64,000 nt of DNA from Acinetobacter sp. CS-2 (GCF_016599715.1 NZ_CP067019.1:1116001-1180000); one strand, 5' to 3'; shown: positions 8,690 through 17,765, counted from the first letter of the stretch. A program made the numbers and translations. Notes: generated by a model not told the origin, from the letters alone.

Positions 8690-9700
8690 TTGATTTAATG
8701 CAATTGATCTTTATTGAGCGTTATTGAGATTATAAAAATAACTATGTATTTGTTTATTGTTTTAATTGAGCTTTATTGTGCCTTGTTAATTATTGGTGTT
8801 TCTTCTCGATCATTAAAAGCATGAGCTAACCTATTGAAATTTGCGCACATATATGTGCTCGAATAGTCCAAGAATACTCGCATGATTCAGATTTTCACTG
8901 CCTGGTCCAACTTAAACTAAAGGCAGTAAAACGGCTAAAAAAATGGAGTGCGAATCATCATAGCAAAAAATAAACATTTTCGGCTGAACTATTTCCATGA
9001 TAATGATTTTATAGAAATCACTACATGAGAATAAGCTGATTTATTTGCATTTTATGTTGAAGAAAATTCATTGAAGATGAGGTTAATCATCTTATGTTAT
9101 TTTGAAAATACGCTACAAGTACCATCCCCATTTGAAAGCTTAATATAAGATACTTAGTTTGTATTAGTAATAAACTATTTTTAAGTAAGTATAGGGCTGG
9201 TTAAATTAATGTGATTGAAGTTTGGCTTCATAAAGGTTCATAAAACTGTTGCAATCAGATTAGCAGCTTGTCACCAAAATGGCGCAGAGTATTTCACGCT
9301 TGCGACTGTTTGAAATATCTGCAATTTAAGGGCCAAAAATAAAAAACATATCTATAATAATAAGATAGCTTGTATTTATGCTTTAGGTGAGTTTTAGCTT
9401 GAAATAGAAAATGCTGAAAATATTCAATAATGAAATCATTAACATGACAGAAAATAAATTATTAAGAATTTATTTTAAGCGGAACTGATGGATATTCAGG
9501 CAAATCGCAAGAAAAATAGGACTCTTATAAAAGGGAAAAATAAATATGCACCAATTTGATACACTAAAAGCTACTTTTCAAGTAAATGTGATTATGAGTG
9601 TTTGAATATGGTGCATTTAGATTTACACACAGTATAATAGCAACAAAGCAAAAGGCTCAAATCTTCTATTCTGATAAAGAATTCAATATTTTAGCTTTGC
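8690..9700. other. Gene-free phage/host junction upstream of glnA
   Basis: This stretch of about 1 kb has no credible coding frame. Near the integrase it holds repeated motifs (CTTTATTGAGCGTTATTGAG, GAGCTTTATTG) that resemble integrase arm sites. Near the other end lie TGCACCA (9547-9553) and TGGTGCA (9609-9615), which look like NtrC half-sites. The attR of prophage 1 must lie here or close by, since the integrase reads away from it. No tRNA or tmRNA was found, and the core cannot be placed without the left end. Confidence 0.5.
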
Positions 9701-9711
9701 TTTTTAAAAGT

Positions 9712-9727
9712 TGGTACGAGAATTGCT
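9712..9727 (+). promoter_or_regulatory. Sigma-54 promoter of glnA
   Basis: The sequence TGGTACGAGAATTGCT fits the RpoN -24/-12 consensus (TGG, GC spacing of 10) almost exactly and lies 60 bases before the glnA start. Sigma-54 promoters of glnA are activated by phosphorylated NtrC when nitrogen is short. The two inverted NtrC-like half-sites at 9547 and 9609 fit an enhancer. Confidence 0.85.
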
Positions 9728-9787
9728 TTATAGACACCAACTACTAACACGCACTTAGCAGGTGCAACAAAAAATCATCGGAGCAAA

Positions 9788-11203
9788 ATGAGCATGGCGA
9801 ACAAGGTCCTTCAACTCATCCAAGAAAGTGGCGCAAAATGGGTCGATTTTCGCTTTACTGATACTAAGGGTAAAGAGCAGCATGTAACTTACCCTGCAGA
9901 TACAATCGACGAAGATACTTTTGAAGACGGTAAAATGTTTGACGGTTCTTCAATTGCTGGTTGGAAAGGCATTGAAGCATCTGACATGATCTTGCGTCCA
10001 GACGCTGAAACATGTTTCCTTGACCCGTTCTTCGCTGAAGCTACAGTTGTGGTAACTTGTGACGTAATCGAGCCATCTACTGGTCAAGGTTATGAACGTG
10101 ACCCACGCTCTATCGCTCGCCGTGCAGAAGAATACTTAAAATCAACAGGTATCGGTGATACTGCATTCTTCGGTCCAGAACCAGAATTCTTCGTTTTTGA
10201 CGAAGTAAAATGGGACATCGACATGTCTGGCGCGCGCCACACATTGATCGCTGAAGAAGCTGCCTGGTCTACTGGTAAAGATTACGAAGCTGGTAACTCT
10301 GGTCACCGTCCACGTGTTAAAGGCGGTTACTTCCCAGTTCCTCCTGTAGATTCTTCACAAGATATGCGTGCTGATATGTGTGCCCGTATTGAAGACATCA
10401 TGGGTCCAGGTCGTGTAGAAGTACATCACCATGAAGTTGCATCTTGCCAGTTAGAAATTGGTGTGAGCTTCAATACTATGGTGCGTAAAGCTGACGAAGT
10501 TCAACAGTTTAAATATGCAGTTTGGAACGTTGCACACCAATATGCTAAAACTGCGACTTTCATGCCTAAACCAATGGTAGGTGACAACGGTTCTGGTATG
10601 CACGTGCATATGTCAATCTCTAAAGATGGCAAGAACCTGTTTGCTGGTGACGAATATGCAGGCCTTTCTGAAATGGCATTGTACTTCATCGGCGGTGTGA
10701 TCAAACATGCTCGTTCATTGAATGCGATCACTAACCCATCTACTAACTCGTACAAACGTTTAGTTCCGCATTTCGAAGCACCGATCATGCTTGCTTACTC
10801 AGCACGTAACCGTTCTGCTTCTATCCGTATTCCTTACGTTTCTAGCCCTAAAGGCAAGCGTATTGAAGCACGTTTCCCAGATCCAATGATGAACCCGTAC
10901 TTAGGTTTCGCTGCATTGTTGATGGCTGGTCTTGACGGTATTCAGAACAAGATTCACCCAGGTGAAGCTGCTGACAAGAACTTGTATGATCTTCCTCCTG
11001 AAGAAGAAGCTAAAATCCCTACAGTGGCTCACAGCCTGGATATGGCGCTTGAAGCTCTTGCAGCCGATCATGATTACCTGCTTAAAGGTGGCGTGTTCAC
11101 TAAAGAAATGCTTGAAGCCTATATCGAACTTAAAACTGAAGAAGTACGTCGTCTGAACACGACTACTCACCCAGTTGAATTTGATATGTATTACAGCCTG
11201 TAA
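9788..11203 (+). CDS. glnA: Glutamine synthetase type I
   Basis: A 471-residue enzyme that makes glutamine from glutamate, ammonia and ATP, and the main entry point of nitrogen in the cell. The N-terminal beta-grasp motif [13 protein letters not shown] and [12 protein letters not shown], the metal and substrate motifs ([25 protein letters not shown]), and [17 protein letters not shown] are all intact. Tyr400 in NLYDLPPEE is the adenylylation site used by GlnE, so this is a GSI-beta enzyme under covalent control. GGAG precedes the ATG. It forms a single-gene unit with a sigma-54 promoter and a strong terminator. Confidence 0.98.
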   Translation: MSMANKVLQLIQESGAKWVDFRFTDTKGKEQHVTYPADTIDEDTFEDGKMFDGSSIAGWKGIEASDMILRPDAETCFLDPFFAEATVVVTCDVIEPSTGQGYERDPRSIARRAEEYLKSTGIGDTAFFGPEPEFFVFDEVKWDIDMSGARHTLIAEEAAWSTGKDYEAGNSGHRPRVKGGYFPVPPVDSSQDMRADMCARIEDIMGPGRVEVHHHEVASCQLEIGVSFNTMVRKADEVQQFKYAVWNVAHQYAKTATFMPKPMVGDNGSGMHVHMSISKDGKNLFAGDEYAGLSEMALYFIGGVIKHARSLNAITNPSTNSYKRLVPHFEAPIMLAYSARNRSASIRIPYVSSPKGKRIEARFPDPMMNPYLGFAALLMAGLDGIQNKIHPGEAADKNLYDLPPEEEAKIPTVAHSLDMALEALAADHDYLLKGGVFTKEMLEAYIELKTEEVRRLNTTTHPVEFDMYYSL

Positions 11204-11227
11204 TTCATATTCGAATTTAGGTTCAAG

Positions 11228-11257
11228 AAAAACCCGCGCTTGTCGCGGGTTTTTTTT
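11228..11257 (+). terminator. glnA terminator
   Basis: AACCCGCG and CGCGGGTT arms with a 5-base loop and a run of eight T follow glnA by 24 bases. Confidence 0.9.
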
Positions 11258-11284
11258 GTATGATCTATTCAAATTACTTGAAGT

Positions 11285-11572
11285 ATGTACACGACTATGG
11301 CGCAGCGTAAAAAGCACACCGGTTTCTTTCCTTGGATTGATCCAAAGGATCATGAAAAAGGATTTAAACTGAACTTTTCAGACGTGACTTATATTGAGGT
11401 TGGGCGAACAGTGGAAGGTTATAAGCAAGCTGAATTCATCGCTTTGAAAAATCCTGAGCTGGCTCTGGATTATGCTTATCCTAAAAGTTTTTATTTAACT
11501 GCCGAAGGCATGATTTTAATTAAAACTCCGCAGGGAAAATTTGAAGTCATCGCCAAAACAGACAACAGTTAA
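11285..11572 (+). CDS. Conserved-looking small protein, unknown function
   Basis: A 95-residue soluble protein with no signal peptide or membrane segment. It starts with a basic patch (QRKKHTGFFPWIDPKDHEKGF) and contains beta-prone strands, ending EVIAKTDNS. I do not recognise a family. ATG 11297 (MAQRKK) is an alternative start, and neither site has a strong ribosome site. It stands alone between glnA and ubiC. Confidence 0.6.
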   Translation: MYTTMAQRKKHTGFFPWIDPKDHEKGFKLNFSDVTYIEVGRTVEGYKQAEFIALKNPELALDYAYPKSFYLTAEGMILIKTPQGKFEVIAKTDNS

Positions 11573-11669
11573 ACCAAAATTTCATTTTAAATTAAATGAT
11601 AACAAATAAACTCCAGTCTTCTGAATATCATTTAAACTGTGTATAAATTTTCATATTTTTAAGAGCTTT

Positions 11670-12176
11670 ATGGTTATGCGTGAACCGCTTGCATACGCAA
11701 ATCAAAATTCAACTATTTTACCTGCATTAAAATCGTGGTTATATGCTTCAGGTTCACTGACACAACAATTAACCGATTTTGCGGGTGGGGTATTCAAGGT
11801 CCAGCCTATTGAAGAGCACTATCAGCGGCTTCTACGTGCCGATGCACAATGGATGAATATGCCGCATCAGCATACATCTTGGGTACGTGAAAGCTATTTA
11901 TATGGTTGTGATGCAGAGCCGTGGGTCAAAGCGAAAAGCATTTTTCCAATCCTAAGCTTGCAGCGTCGGGCACGCCTTTTTAAGCATATTGGTAAAAAAC
12001 CTATAGGATGGTTTTTATTTCAACGCACAAACCCTATATGTCAGCGTCGTGTCATTCTGCTGGAAGATGGCTGGACACGGCAAAGTTGCTATACTTGGCA
12101 TGGTTGTAAATTTATTGTGCAGGAAACTTTTTTACCTGCATTTGAGCAATTTATTCAACAAAAAATTAAACAGTAA
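11670..12176 (+). CDS. ubiC: Chorismate lyase
   Basis: A 168-residue protein. Chorismate lyase converts chorismate to 4-hydroxybenzoate and pyruvate, the first committed step of ubiquinone synthesis. Family features are the LKSWLYASGSLTQQL start, WVRESYLYG with the conserved Arg, AKSIFP, and a C-terminal ending near a conserved Glu (VQETFLPAF). It is followed after 17 bases by ubiA, the next enzyme of the pathway. ATG 11676 is a possible alternative start. Confidence 0.9.
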   Translation: MVMREPLAYANQNSTILPALKSWLYASGSLTQQLTDFAGGVFKVQPIEEHYQRLLRADAQWMNMPHQHTSWVRESYLYGCDAEPWVKAKSIFPILSLQRRARLFKHIGKKPIGWFLFQRTNPICQRRVILLEDGWTRQSCYTWHGCKFIVQETFLPAFEQFIQQKIKQ

Positions 12177-12193
12177 TCTGGTTAAGGATTGTC

Positions 12194-13072
12194 ATGGCAA
12201 CTGCGCATCAAATTACCTGGCGTGAACGCCTGGAAGCTTATTATTATCTCTGTCGTTTTGATAAGCCGATTGGTACGGAACTGGTGTTTTGGCCAACCAT
12301 GTGGGCGCTATGGATTGCCAATCAGGGTATGCCATCCATCAGCATTTTGATTCCCATGATTTTGGGCACGATTTTTATGCGTGCGGCAGGCTGTGCCATT
12401 AATGATTTTGCCGACCGTAAAGTCGATGCACATGTGGAACGGACTAAAACCCGTCCACTGGCGACCGGAATTATCAGTGCTCAAGAAGCAATATATGTAT
12501 TTTTAGCTCTGGTTGCTGCCAGTGCCTGTATGTTGTTCTTTTTGCCGATTGAAACCTTTTACTGGTCATTTGGGGCGTTGTTTCTGGCATTTATCTATCC
12601 GTTTATGAAACGCTATACCCACTTGCCACAAGTCTTTCTTGGCGCGGCATTTTCATGGTCTATTCCGATGGCCTATACCGCAGTTGGACAGACACCGGAT
12701 TTAACCTGCTGGCTTCTGTACTTTGGTAATCTGGCCTGGACCGTAGCTTATGATACTCAATATGCCATTACCGACCGTGAATATGATTTAAAGATCGGGG
12801 TAAAATCCACAGCGATTTTATTTGGTAAATATGACATTGAAATTATTTCTTTATTGCAAGTTATTAGCCTTGTATTGATTGGCAGTGCCCTGTATTTGGA
12901 AAGTCTGTTGATGCCATTGGGTTTAATCGCATTGCTATGCGTTGCTGCAGATTTTATCTATCAGTGGAGCAAAACCCATGATCGTGATCCACAGCGCTGT
13001 TTTTGGGCATTCCGTCATAATCGCTGGGTAGGTGTTATGATTTTTGCCGGAATTTTTCTCGCTTTGTTTTAG
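12194..13072 (+). CDS. ubiA: 4-hydroxybenzoate octaprenyltransferase
   Basis: A 292-residue integral membrane prenyltransferase with eight or nine membrane helices. The two aspartate-rich motifs that bind Mg-diphosphate are present: NDFADRKVDAH (about residue 71) and DTQYAITDREYD (about residue 190). It attaches the polyprenyl tail to 4-hydroxybenzoate made by UbiC. It follows ubiC closely in one operon, and a strong bidirectional terminator ends the unit. Confidence 0.96.
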   Translation: MATAHQITWRERLEAYYYLCRFDKPIGTELVFWPTMWALWIANQGMPSISILIPMILGTIFMRAAGCAINDFADRKVDAHVERTKTRPLATGIISAQEAIYVFLALVAASACMLFFLPIETFYWSFGALFLAFIYPFMKRYTHLPQVFLGAAFSWSIPMAYTAVGQTPDLTCWLLYFGNLAWTVAYDTQYAITDREYDLKIGVKSTAILFGKYDIEIISLLQVISLVLIGSALYLESLLMPLGLIALLCVAADFIYQWSKTHDRDPQRCFWAFRHNRWVGVMIFAGIFLALF

Positions 13073-13098
13073 TGATTATTTGAAGTAAAAATCGTCAT

Positions 13099-13126
13099 AA
13101 AAAAGTATCCGTATGGATACTTTTTT
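13099..13126. terminator. Bidirectional terminator between ubiA and the LysR gene
   Basis: AAAAAAGTATCC and GGATACTTTTTT arms flank a GTAT loop. It serves the convergent genes on both sides. Confidence 0.9.
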
Positions 13127-13153
13127 ATTATGGGTTAAATGTAGGCTGCGACA

Positions 13154-14038
13154 TCAGCTCAACTGAGTTTGTATTTTTAGTTCCCGGGTAATGAACTGTA
13201 ATGCGGCATTTTTTGAATTTTTTCTAAAACTGGCATACAGCTGCAAGGTAGGAAGTTCGAATTCGGTCGCAACCACTTGCACATGATCGCCGAGAAATTT
13301 GAGCAGGTATTCCGGGACGAAACTAAAGCCCAAGCCCATATTGATCATGTTGATATGTTGCAGAACATTGGTCACCCAGAGCATCTGATGATGCGGTAGA
13401 TGTTTAAGCTGCAATTGTTGATTGATTTTTTCATAAAATACTGGCGAAGCGCTTTGCTCACACATGATGATGTTCTGTTTTCTCAGGTACTCACGGTTGA
13501 TCTGATGTTTAGAGGGATGTAATTTTTCTGCTGCTACAACATAGATTTTTTCAGTCAGTAAGCACAGGTTTTCATAATCATCATGCTGAATGGCGTAACG
13601 AGTAAAGGTCAGGTCTAGCTCAGCATTTTTTAGGCGCTGAATCTGCTCAAGGCAGGTCAGGCTTTGTACATGGATCTGCAGATCCGGAATTTGCTGCTTG
13701 AGTTTGTCTAGAATTAACGGCATGACCTTCAGTTCTGCCACATTTAAAAAGCCAATATAAATCTGGTTGTTTTTGTTATATGCCACCTGTCGTGCAGCGG
13801 AGATAGCGAGCTGGGCGCTTTCAAGTGCATTCTGTGCATAAGGCAAAAAGGCTTCACCTTCATCAGTTAGACGGATTTTTTTAGCAGAGCGGTCAAACAG
13901 TAATACCCCAACTTCTTCTTCCAGGTCTTTAATCTGCTGGCTTAATGAAGGTTGTGCGGTAAACATTTTTTCGGCCGCCTTGGTGAAACTGCCTTGCTGA
14001 ACTACGCTGACAAAATATCTTAAATGACGTAATTCCAT
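13154..14038 (-). CDS. LysR-family regulator, HcaR/CatM-like
   Basis: A 294-residue regulator. The winged helix-turn-helix lies at residues 3-62 (LRHLRYFVSVVQQGSFTKAAEKM, PSLSQQIKDLEEEVG), and the effector-binding domain follows from about residue 90. The N-terminus and overall length fit the HcaR/CatM/BenM group that senses aromatic acids. It is divergent from a TfdB-like hydroxylase, with 188 bases and clear dyads between them, so it very likely controls that gene. The effector is unknown. Confidence 0.9.
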   Translation of the reverse strand: MELRHLRYFVSVVQQGSFTKAAEKMFTAQPSLSQQIKDLEEEVGVLLFDRSAKKIRLTDEGEAFLPYAQNALESAQLAISAARQVAYNKNNQIYIGFLNVAELKVMPLILDKLKQQIPDLQIHVQSLTCLEQIQRLKNAELDLTFTRYAIQHDDYENLCLLTEKIYVVAAEKLHPSKHQINREYLRKQNIIMCEQSASPVFYEKINQQLQLKHLPHHQMLWVTNVLQHINMINMGLGFSFVPEYLLKFLGDHVQVVATEFELPTLQLYASFRKNSKNAALQFITRELKIQTQLS

Positions 14039-14126
14039 AATTCACCACACCTATAAACCCGATTGCACAGTCTCTTTCTGAGCTGATGCTGCAAATCAGA
14101 TTATGAAATGTGGCAGACCTAAAAAC

Positions 14127-14180
14127 TATGCAACCATAGTTTAAGTCTATGGGTGTTCTGCAAAATAACGTGGTTGCATA
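14127..14180. promoter_or_regulatory. LysR-type operator region with nested dyads
   Basis: Two kinds of symmetry lie in the divergent intergenic region. ATAG-N7-CTAT (14136-14150) fits the LysR-type ATAC-N7-GTAT pattern with T-N11-A. A perfect inverted repeat TATGCAACCA (14127-14136) and TGGTTGCATA (14171-14180) surrounds it. This is the layout of a recognition site plus activation site for a LysR tetramer. Confidence 0.7.
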
Positions 14181-14226
14181 CACTGAGATCAGACAGCTGA
14201 AGGGTGACATTGAAAAGGAGTAGGTG

Positions 14227-15969
14227 ATGTCTGAGCAATTTGATACGGATGTGCTGGTAGTAGGAACAGGTCCTGCAGGGTCAACCTTGGGGCTGGCATT
14301 GGCCAATTATGGTATTAAAGTCCAGCTTTTTACCCAGTTTAGCTGGCTGGCCAACAGTCCACGTGCACATATTACCAATCAGCGGGCCATGGAAGTGTTG
14401 CGCGATCTCGGCGTAGAAGAACAGGTCAAGCAGATTGCCACGCCTTGGGAACAGATGGGGGAAAGCCTGATTACCACCAGTCTGGTTGGGGAGGAAATTG
14501 CCCGTTTAAGTGCCTGGGGTACTGGTGATGAACGGCATGGCGATTATATTAAAGGCAGTCCCTGTCCATTGGTGGATCTGATCCAGCCGAAAATGGAAGC
14601 ATTGTTAGCAAAGAATGCCGCTGAACGCGGTGCGATTTATAACTTTAATACAGAATATCTGTCTCATACTCAGGATGAACACGGTGTGACGGCAACCTTT
14701 CTAAACCGGATTACCAATACCGAGTTTAGCTTACGTGCCAAATATCTGGTGGGTATGGATGGTGCACGCTCTAAAATTGTCGAGCAGTTAAATCTGCCGC
14801 TTGAAGGCATCATGGCGCGTGCCGGTACTGTGTATGTGACCTTCAAGGCGGATTTAAGCCAATATGTGCAGCATCGTCCAGCAATCCTGCAATGGATTGT
14901 CAATCCTGAAGCCAGCTTTGGTGACTTGGGTATGGGGCTGTTACGCGCCATTACCCCATGGAATGAGTGGATTATGGGTTGGGGCTTTGATATTTCCAAA
15001 GGTGAGCCGCAGGTGACTGAGGAACAGGTTCGTGCTCGCCTGAATGCCTTTGTCGGGACTGAAGTTGAAGAAGTAGAAATCCAAAAACTGTCGTATTGGT
15101 ATGTCAATCAGACCTGGGCGACAGAGTATTCCAAAGGTCGTGTATTCTGTGGTGGTGATGCCGTACACCGTCATCCACCATCTAGTGGTTTAGGCTCGAA
15201 TACCTGCATGCAGGATGCCTTTAACCTCGGCTGGAAACTAGCCTATGCGGTGAAAGGCTGGGCCAAAGAAAGCTTGCTGGATTCTTATACTCGTGAGCGT
15301 GCACCTGTGGGCAAGCAAATTGTGGCCCGTGCCAATCAATCCCGCTTTGACTACAAGCATCTCAAAGAAGTTTTTGGTTTTGATCATGGTGTAACAACAC
15401 AGGCAGAGATGTTACAGCGAATTTTCGCTGAAGATGATGCGGGTGCTGAGATTCGTCAAAAATTATTCCAGGCGCTCGAGATTAAGCATTTCGAATTTAA
15501 TGCCCAAGGGGTAGAGCTAAATCAGCGTTATGATTCAAATGCTGTGATTGCCGAGGCGACAGCGGAAACCTTTATGCAAGATTCGCAGCTTTACTTGCAG
15601 GCAACGACACGCCCGGGGGCAAAAGTGCCACATACCTGGCTGATTAATGCCAAAGGACAGAAGCAATCGACCCTGGATATCGTAGGACAGGGTCGCTTTA
15701 CCTTGTTGACTGGGCTGTCTGGTACAGGCTGGAAAAATGCGGTGCATGCTATGAATTTACCCTATCTGGACGTGATTCAGATTGGTTCCCACGAATACCG
15801 CGATGTTTACGGAACCTGGAACCAGAAATCTGAAATCTATGAAGCGGGTGCGATACTGGTACGTCCGGATGGTTATGTGGCTTGGCGAATGCAAGACAAG
15901 CCTGAAGCTGACTTTGATTATGTAAAAACCTTGCAAGAGGTATTGCAGCAAATTCAGCTTGCTGTCTGA
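14227..15969 (+). CDS. FAD-dependent aromatic hydroxylase, TfdB/PheA-like
   Basis: A 580-residue flavoprotein monooxygenase. The FAD-binding GxGxxG motif is at residues 13-18 (VVGTGPAG), the conserved DG motif is in LVGMDGARSKIVEQL, and the second FAD motif is FCGGDAVHRHPPSSG with LGSNTCMQDAFNLGWKLAY. The C-terminal 150 residues form the thioredoxin-like dimer domain of phenol hydroxylases. The closest remembered relative is 2,4-dichlorophenol 6-monooxygenase. Substrate is probably a phenol or hydroxy-aromatic, which is inferred. AAGGAG sits 6 bases before the ATG. The LysR gene next door is the likely regulator. Confidence 0.88.
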   Translation: MSEQFDTDVLVVGTGPAGSTLGLALANYGIKVQLFTQFSWLANSPRAHITNQRAMEVLRDLGVEEQVKQIATPWEQMGESLITTSLVGEEIARLSAWGTGDERHGDYIKGSPCPLVDLIQPKMEALLAKNAAERGAIYNFNTEYLSHTQDEHGVTATFLNRITNTEFSLRAKYLVGMDGARSKIVEQLNLPLEGIMARAGTVYVTFKADLSQYVQHRPAILQWIVNPEASFGDLGMGLLRAITPWNEWIMGWGFDISKGEPQVTEEQVRARLNAFVGTEVEEVEIQKLSYWYVNQTWATEYSKGRVFCGGDAVHRHPPSSGLGSNTCMQDAFNLGWKLAYAVKGWAKESLLDSYTRERAPVGKQIVARANQSRFDYKHLKEVFGFDHGVTTQAEMLQRIFAEDDAGAEIRQKLFQALEIKHFEFNAQGVELNQRYDSNAVIAEATAETFMQDSQLYLQATTRPGAKVPHTWLINAKGQKQSTLDIVGQGRFTLLTGLSGTGWKNAVHAMNLPYLDVIQIGSHEYRDVYGTWNQKSEIYEAGAILVRPDGYVAWRMQDKPEADFDYVKTLQEVLQQIQLAV

Positions 15970-15979
15970 CTGTAGAGAT

Positions 15980-16005
15980 AAAAAGCCGGTTTCGACCGGC
16001 TTTTT
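15980..16005 (+). terminator. Hydroxylase gene terminator
   Basis: AAAAGCCGGT and ACCGGCTTTT arms with a TTCG loop, followed by a short T run. Confidence 0.9.
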
Positions 16006-16109
16006 GATGCGGGTTTACAAAGTAGATGAATGATCTGTTGAGACAGCACAGGGTTTTGTTATATTGGACAGGTAAATTTAGTGTGTATATAGATTGACAG
16101 GTATTGATT

Positions 16110-16352
16110 ATGTCGCAGTCAGGCGCGAAGCCAAATCCCAAGAAGATGATTATTCTGATGAGCCTTGGTTTACTTATCCCGATTTTTCTGGTCTCTATGG
16201 CCTATCTGGCAGTCAGTAGCGACGAGAAAAACCAGCAAAAATATCAACAGCAGCAGGCTGAAATGCTGGAGCGGATCAAAGCCCGTGAAGCAGCTGAACA
16301 GGCTGCTTCTAAGCCCACTGTAGAGCTGTCTGAACAGCAAGCCAGCAAATAA
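16110..16352 (+). CDS. Small single-pass membrane protein
   Basis: An 80-residue protein with a basic N-terminus, one membrane helix (about residues 13-35, MIILMSLGLLIPIFLVSMAYLA) and a glutamine- and glutamate-rich helical tail. It probably sits in the inner membrane with the tail in the periplasm. No family recognised. AGG precedes ATG 16110, and a TTG two codons upstream is unlikely. It has its own terminator. Confidence 0.7.
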   Translation: MSQSGAKPNPKKMIILMSLGLLIPIFLVSMAYLAVSSDEKNQQKYQQQQAEMLERIKAREAAEQAASKPTVELSEQQASK

Positions 16353-16373
16353 TTGAGATCGATACTGAATTCA

Positions 16374-16400
16374 GCCACCGCATCATACGGTGGCTTTTTT
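16374..16400 (+). terminator. Terminator behind the small membrane protein
   Basis: GCCACCG and CGGTGGC arms with a 7-base loop and six T. Confidence 0.9.
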
Positions 16401-16414
16401 ATGTCGAAATGGAA

Positions 16415-16861
16415 TTAATTTAAAATGTCTTTTTTTAAGTTGTGGGTACTTGGAATATCAGTATAGCGATAGACCTGATAGCCTGCTTCGTTCAGCATGG
16501 CATCACGCTCGGCATCTTCCTGTTCCTTACCGAGATGGCTGGGATCATCCAGTTCAATAATTGCGACCACTTCGAGCTTTTGATTCAGTAAAACGAAGTC
16601 GGTGACTTTACGGTTAAACTTGTTGCGTATCTTAAAGTTATCATTGGTGATTAATGCACTAAAAGCAACTTGAGCCAGAATATGATGCTGTGGAAAAGCT
16701 TCTTTCAGCCGGATAAACATTTTGCTTTCAAAAGGCGTGATCACACGTTTAGGGAAAAATTTCTGCTGTGGTTTGAACAGTTGCTGAAAAACAAGGGTCA
16801 GCAAGGCAAGAGTGGCAATGCAACCAATAATAAAAAAAGTAAGTTGACTTGAATTGAACAC
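16415..16861 (-). CDS. DUF2726 domain protein with membrane anchor
   Basis: A protein of about 148 residues: an N-terminal membrane helix (QLTFFIIGCIATLALLTLVF) and a soluble DUF2726 domain (FESKMFIRLKEAFP, KVTDFVLL, VVAIIELDDPSH, RDAMLNEAGYQVYRY). The domain has the ELD(D)xSH and central Asp pattern of a PD-(D/E)XK nuclease-like fold. Its function is unknown. The longest frame starts with a GTG inside the tRNA terminator hairpin, so I prefer GTG 16861. The start is uncertain. Confidence 0.75.
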   Translation of the reverse strand: MFNSSQLTFFIIGCIATLALLTLVFQQLFKPQQKFFPKRVITPFESKMFIRLKEAFPQHHILAQVAFSALITNDNFKIRNKFNRKVTDFVLLNQKLEVVAIIELDDPSHLGKEQEDAERDAMLNEAGYQVYRYTDIPSTHNLKKDILN

Positions 16862-16880
16862 AATAAAATCTTGATATAAG

Positions 16881-16909
16881 AAAAAACCCACTCTGTTGAG
16901 TGGGTTTTT
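16881..16909 (-). terminator. Terminator behind tRNA-Asn copy 1
   Basis: AAAAAACCCACTC and GAGTGGGTTTTT arms with a TGTT loop lie directly downstream of the leftward tRNA. Confidence 0.85.
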
Positions 16910-16915
16910 AGAATT

Positions 16916-16991
16916 TGGCTCTCCAACCTGGGCTCGAACCAGGGACCTGCGGATTAACAGTCCGTCGCTCTACCGACTGAGCTATTGGAGA
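16916..16991 (-). tRNA. tRNA-Asn (GUU), copy 1
   Basis: A 76-base cloverleaf with acceptor TCTCCAA / TTGGAGA, discriminator G and encoded CCA. The D arm is AGCTCAGTCGGTAGAGC, the anticodon loop has CTGTTAA (anticodon GTT), and the T arm has GGTTCGAGCC. All parts pair as expected. Confidence 0.97.
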
Positions 16992-17002
16992 ATCTGGTAC
17001 GC

Positions 17003-17031
17003 ATTCTATGTATCTCAGCTTACAGGGTCAA
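17003..17031 (-). promoter_or_regulatory. Promoter of tRNA-Asn copy 1
   Basis: On the reverse strand TTGACC and TAGAAT are separated by 17 bases, with the tRNA starting about 11 bases downstream of the -10. A GC-rich discriminator follows, as in stable-RNA promoters. Confidence 0.75.
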
Positions 17032-17094
17032 GAGTTTAGTGTTAAAAAAGCCATGGAAATGAATTGAATGTTTTAAAAATAAACTTATTTTTGG

Positions 17095-17400
17095 TTATTT
17101 AAGTGATTTTATTAAGTCTATATAGTTTTCTTTGCTTTGTAATGGGTGGGCTTGACGGCATTCGTCCAGCAATTTCATCACTTCAGCTTGGGTAAGCTCA
17201 GGTTTGAGTTGCTGCTGAATGTGTTTTAAAACCTCCGGGTTCTTTTGGACTAAATTACGGGTGCAATGAAACAGGCGTTCATACATGAGCGCGGAAGCCT
17301 GCTTTTTATTTTCAGAATTTTGACTACATTGAAAAACGGCGAACATGACAACAATCAAAATAATCCAGAAAATGAGAGATTTTAACCAGGTGGCATTCAT
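17095..17400 (-). CDS. Small membrane-anchored protein, unknown function
   Basis: A 101-residue protein with one N-terminal membrane helix (about residues 6-24, LKSLIFWIILIVVMFAVFQC) and a helical soluble part with two Cys residues (FHCTRN, DECRQAH). The anchor could also be a lipoprotein signal, but no good lipobox is visible. No family recognised. It stands alone between tRNA genes. Confidence 0.6.
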   Translation of the reverse strand: MNATWLKSLIFWIILIVVMFAVFQCSQNSENKKQASALMYERLFHCTRNLVQKNPEVLKHIQQQLKPELTQAEVMKLLDECRQAHPLQSKENYIDLIKSLK

Positions 17401-17556
17401 AGCAGTTTATTAGAATATTGTTATTAGAATGAACATAACCAAATTTTAATCAGCGAACAAGAGATAGGAGAATGATCTACAATTTTAATAAAAAGTGATG
17501 ACTCAAAAGTAGAGATCGTAAAAGTGCAGATTGCAGGAAATGTAAATCTGCTGAAT

Positions 17557-17590
17557 AAAAAAAGCCCACTTCGCAATGAGTGGGCTTTTT
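17557..17590 (-). terminator. Terminator behind tRNA-Asn copies 2 and 3
   Basis: AAAAGCCCACT and AGTGGGCTTTT arms with an 8-base loop. It lies 8 bases past the CCA end of copy 2. Confidence 0.85.
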
Positions 17591-17597
17591 AGAATCT

Positions 17598-17673
17598 TGG
17601 CTCTTCCACCTGGGCTCGAACCAGGGACCTGCGGATTAACAGTCCGTCGCTCTACCGACTGAGCTATGGAAGA
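17598..17673 (-). tRNA. tRNA-Asn (GUU), copy 2, variant acceptor
   Basis: It is identical to the other copies in the D, anticodon and T arms. The acceptor is TCTTCCA / TGGAAGA instead of TCTCCAA / TTGGAGA, with compensating changes on both strands, so the stem still pairs perfectly. CCA is encoded. It lies five bases from copy 3 and is transcribed with it. Confidence 0.97.
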
Positions 17674-17678
17674 ATAGA

Positions 17679-17754
17679 TGGCTCTCCAACCTGGGCTCGA
17701 ACCAGGGACCTGCGGATTAACAGTCCGTCGCTCTACCGACTGAGCTATTGGAGA
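17679..17754 (-). tRNA. tRNA-Asn (GUU), copy 3
   Basis: The sequence is identical to copy 1 over the whole cloverleaf, with encoded CCA. It is the first gene of a two-tRNA transcript. Confidence 0.97.
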
Positions 17755-17765
17755 ATCTGATGCGC

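Noticed and set aside
9188..9700. tRNA or tmRNA as the attachment site of prophage 1
   Set aside because: No cloverleaf, CCA end with T arm, or tmRNA-like sequence was found in the junction.
10501..11353. Reverse-strand frames opposite glnA and its downstream region
   Set aside because: They are shadows of glnA codon bias, without ribosome sites, and overlap an essential well-supported gene.
16861..16891. Longer start (GTG 16891) for the DUF2726 gene
   Set aside because: This start lies inside the terminator hairpin of the upstream tRNA, so ribosome access and transcription would be impaired.
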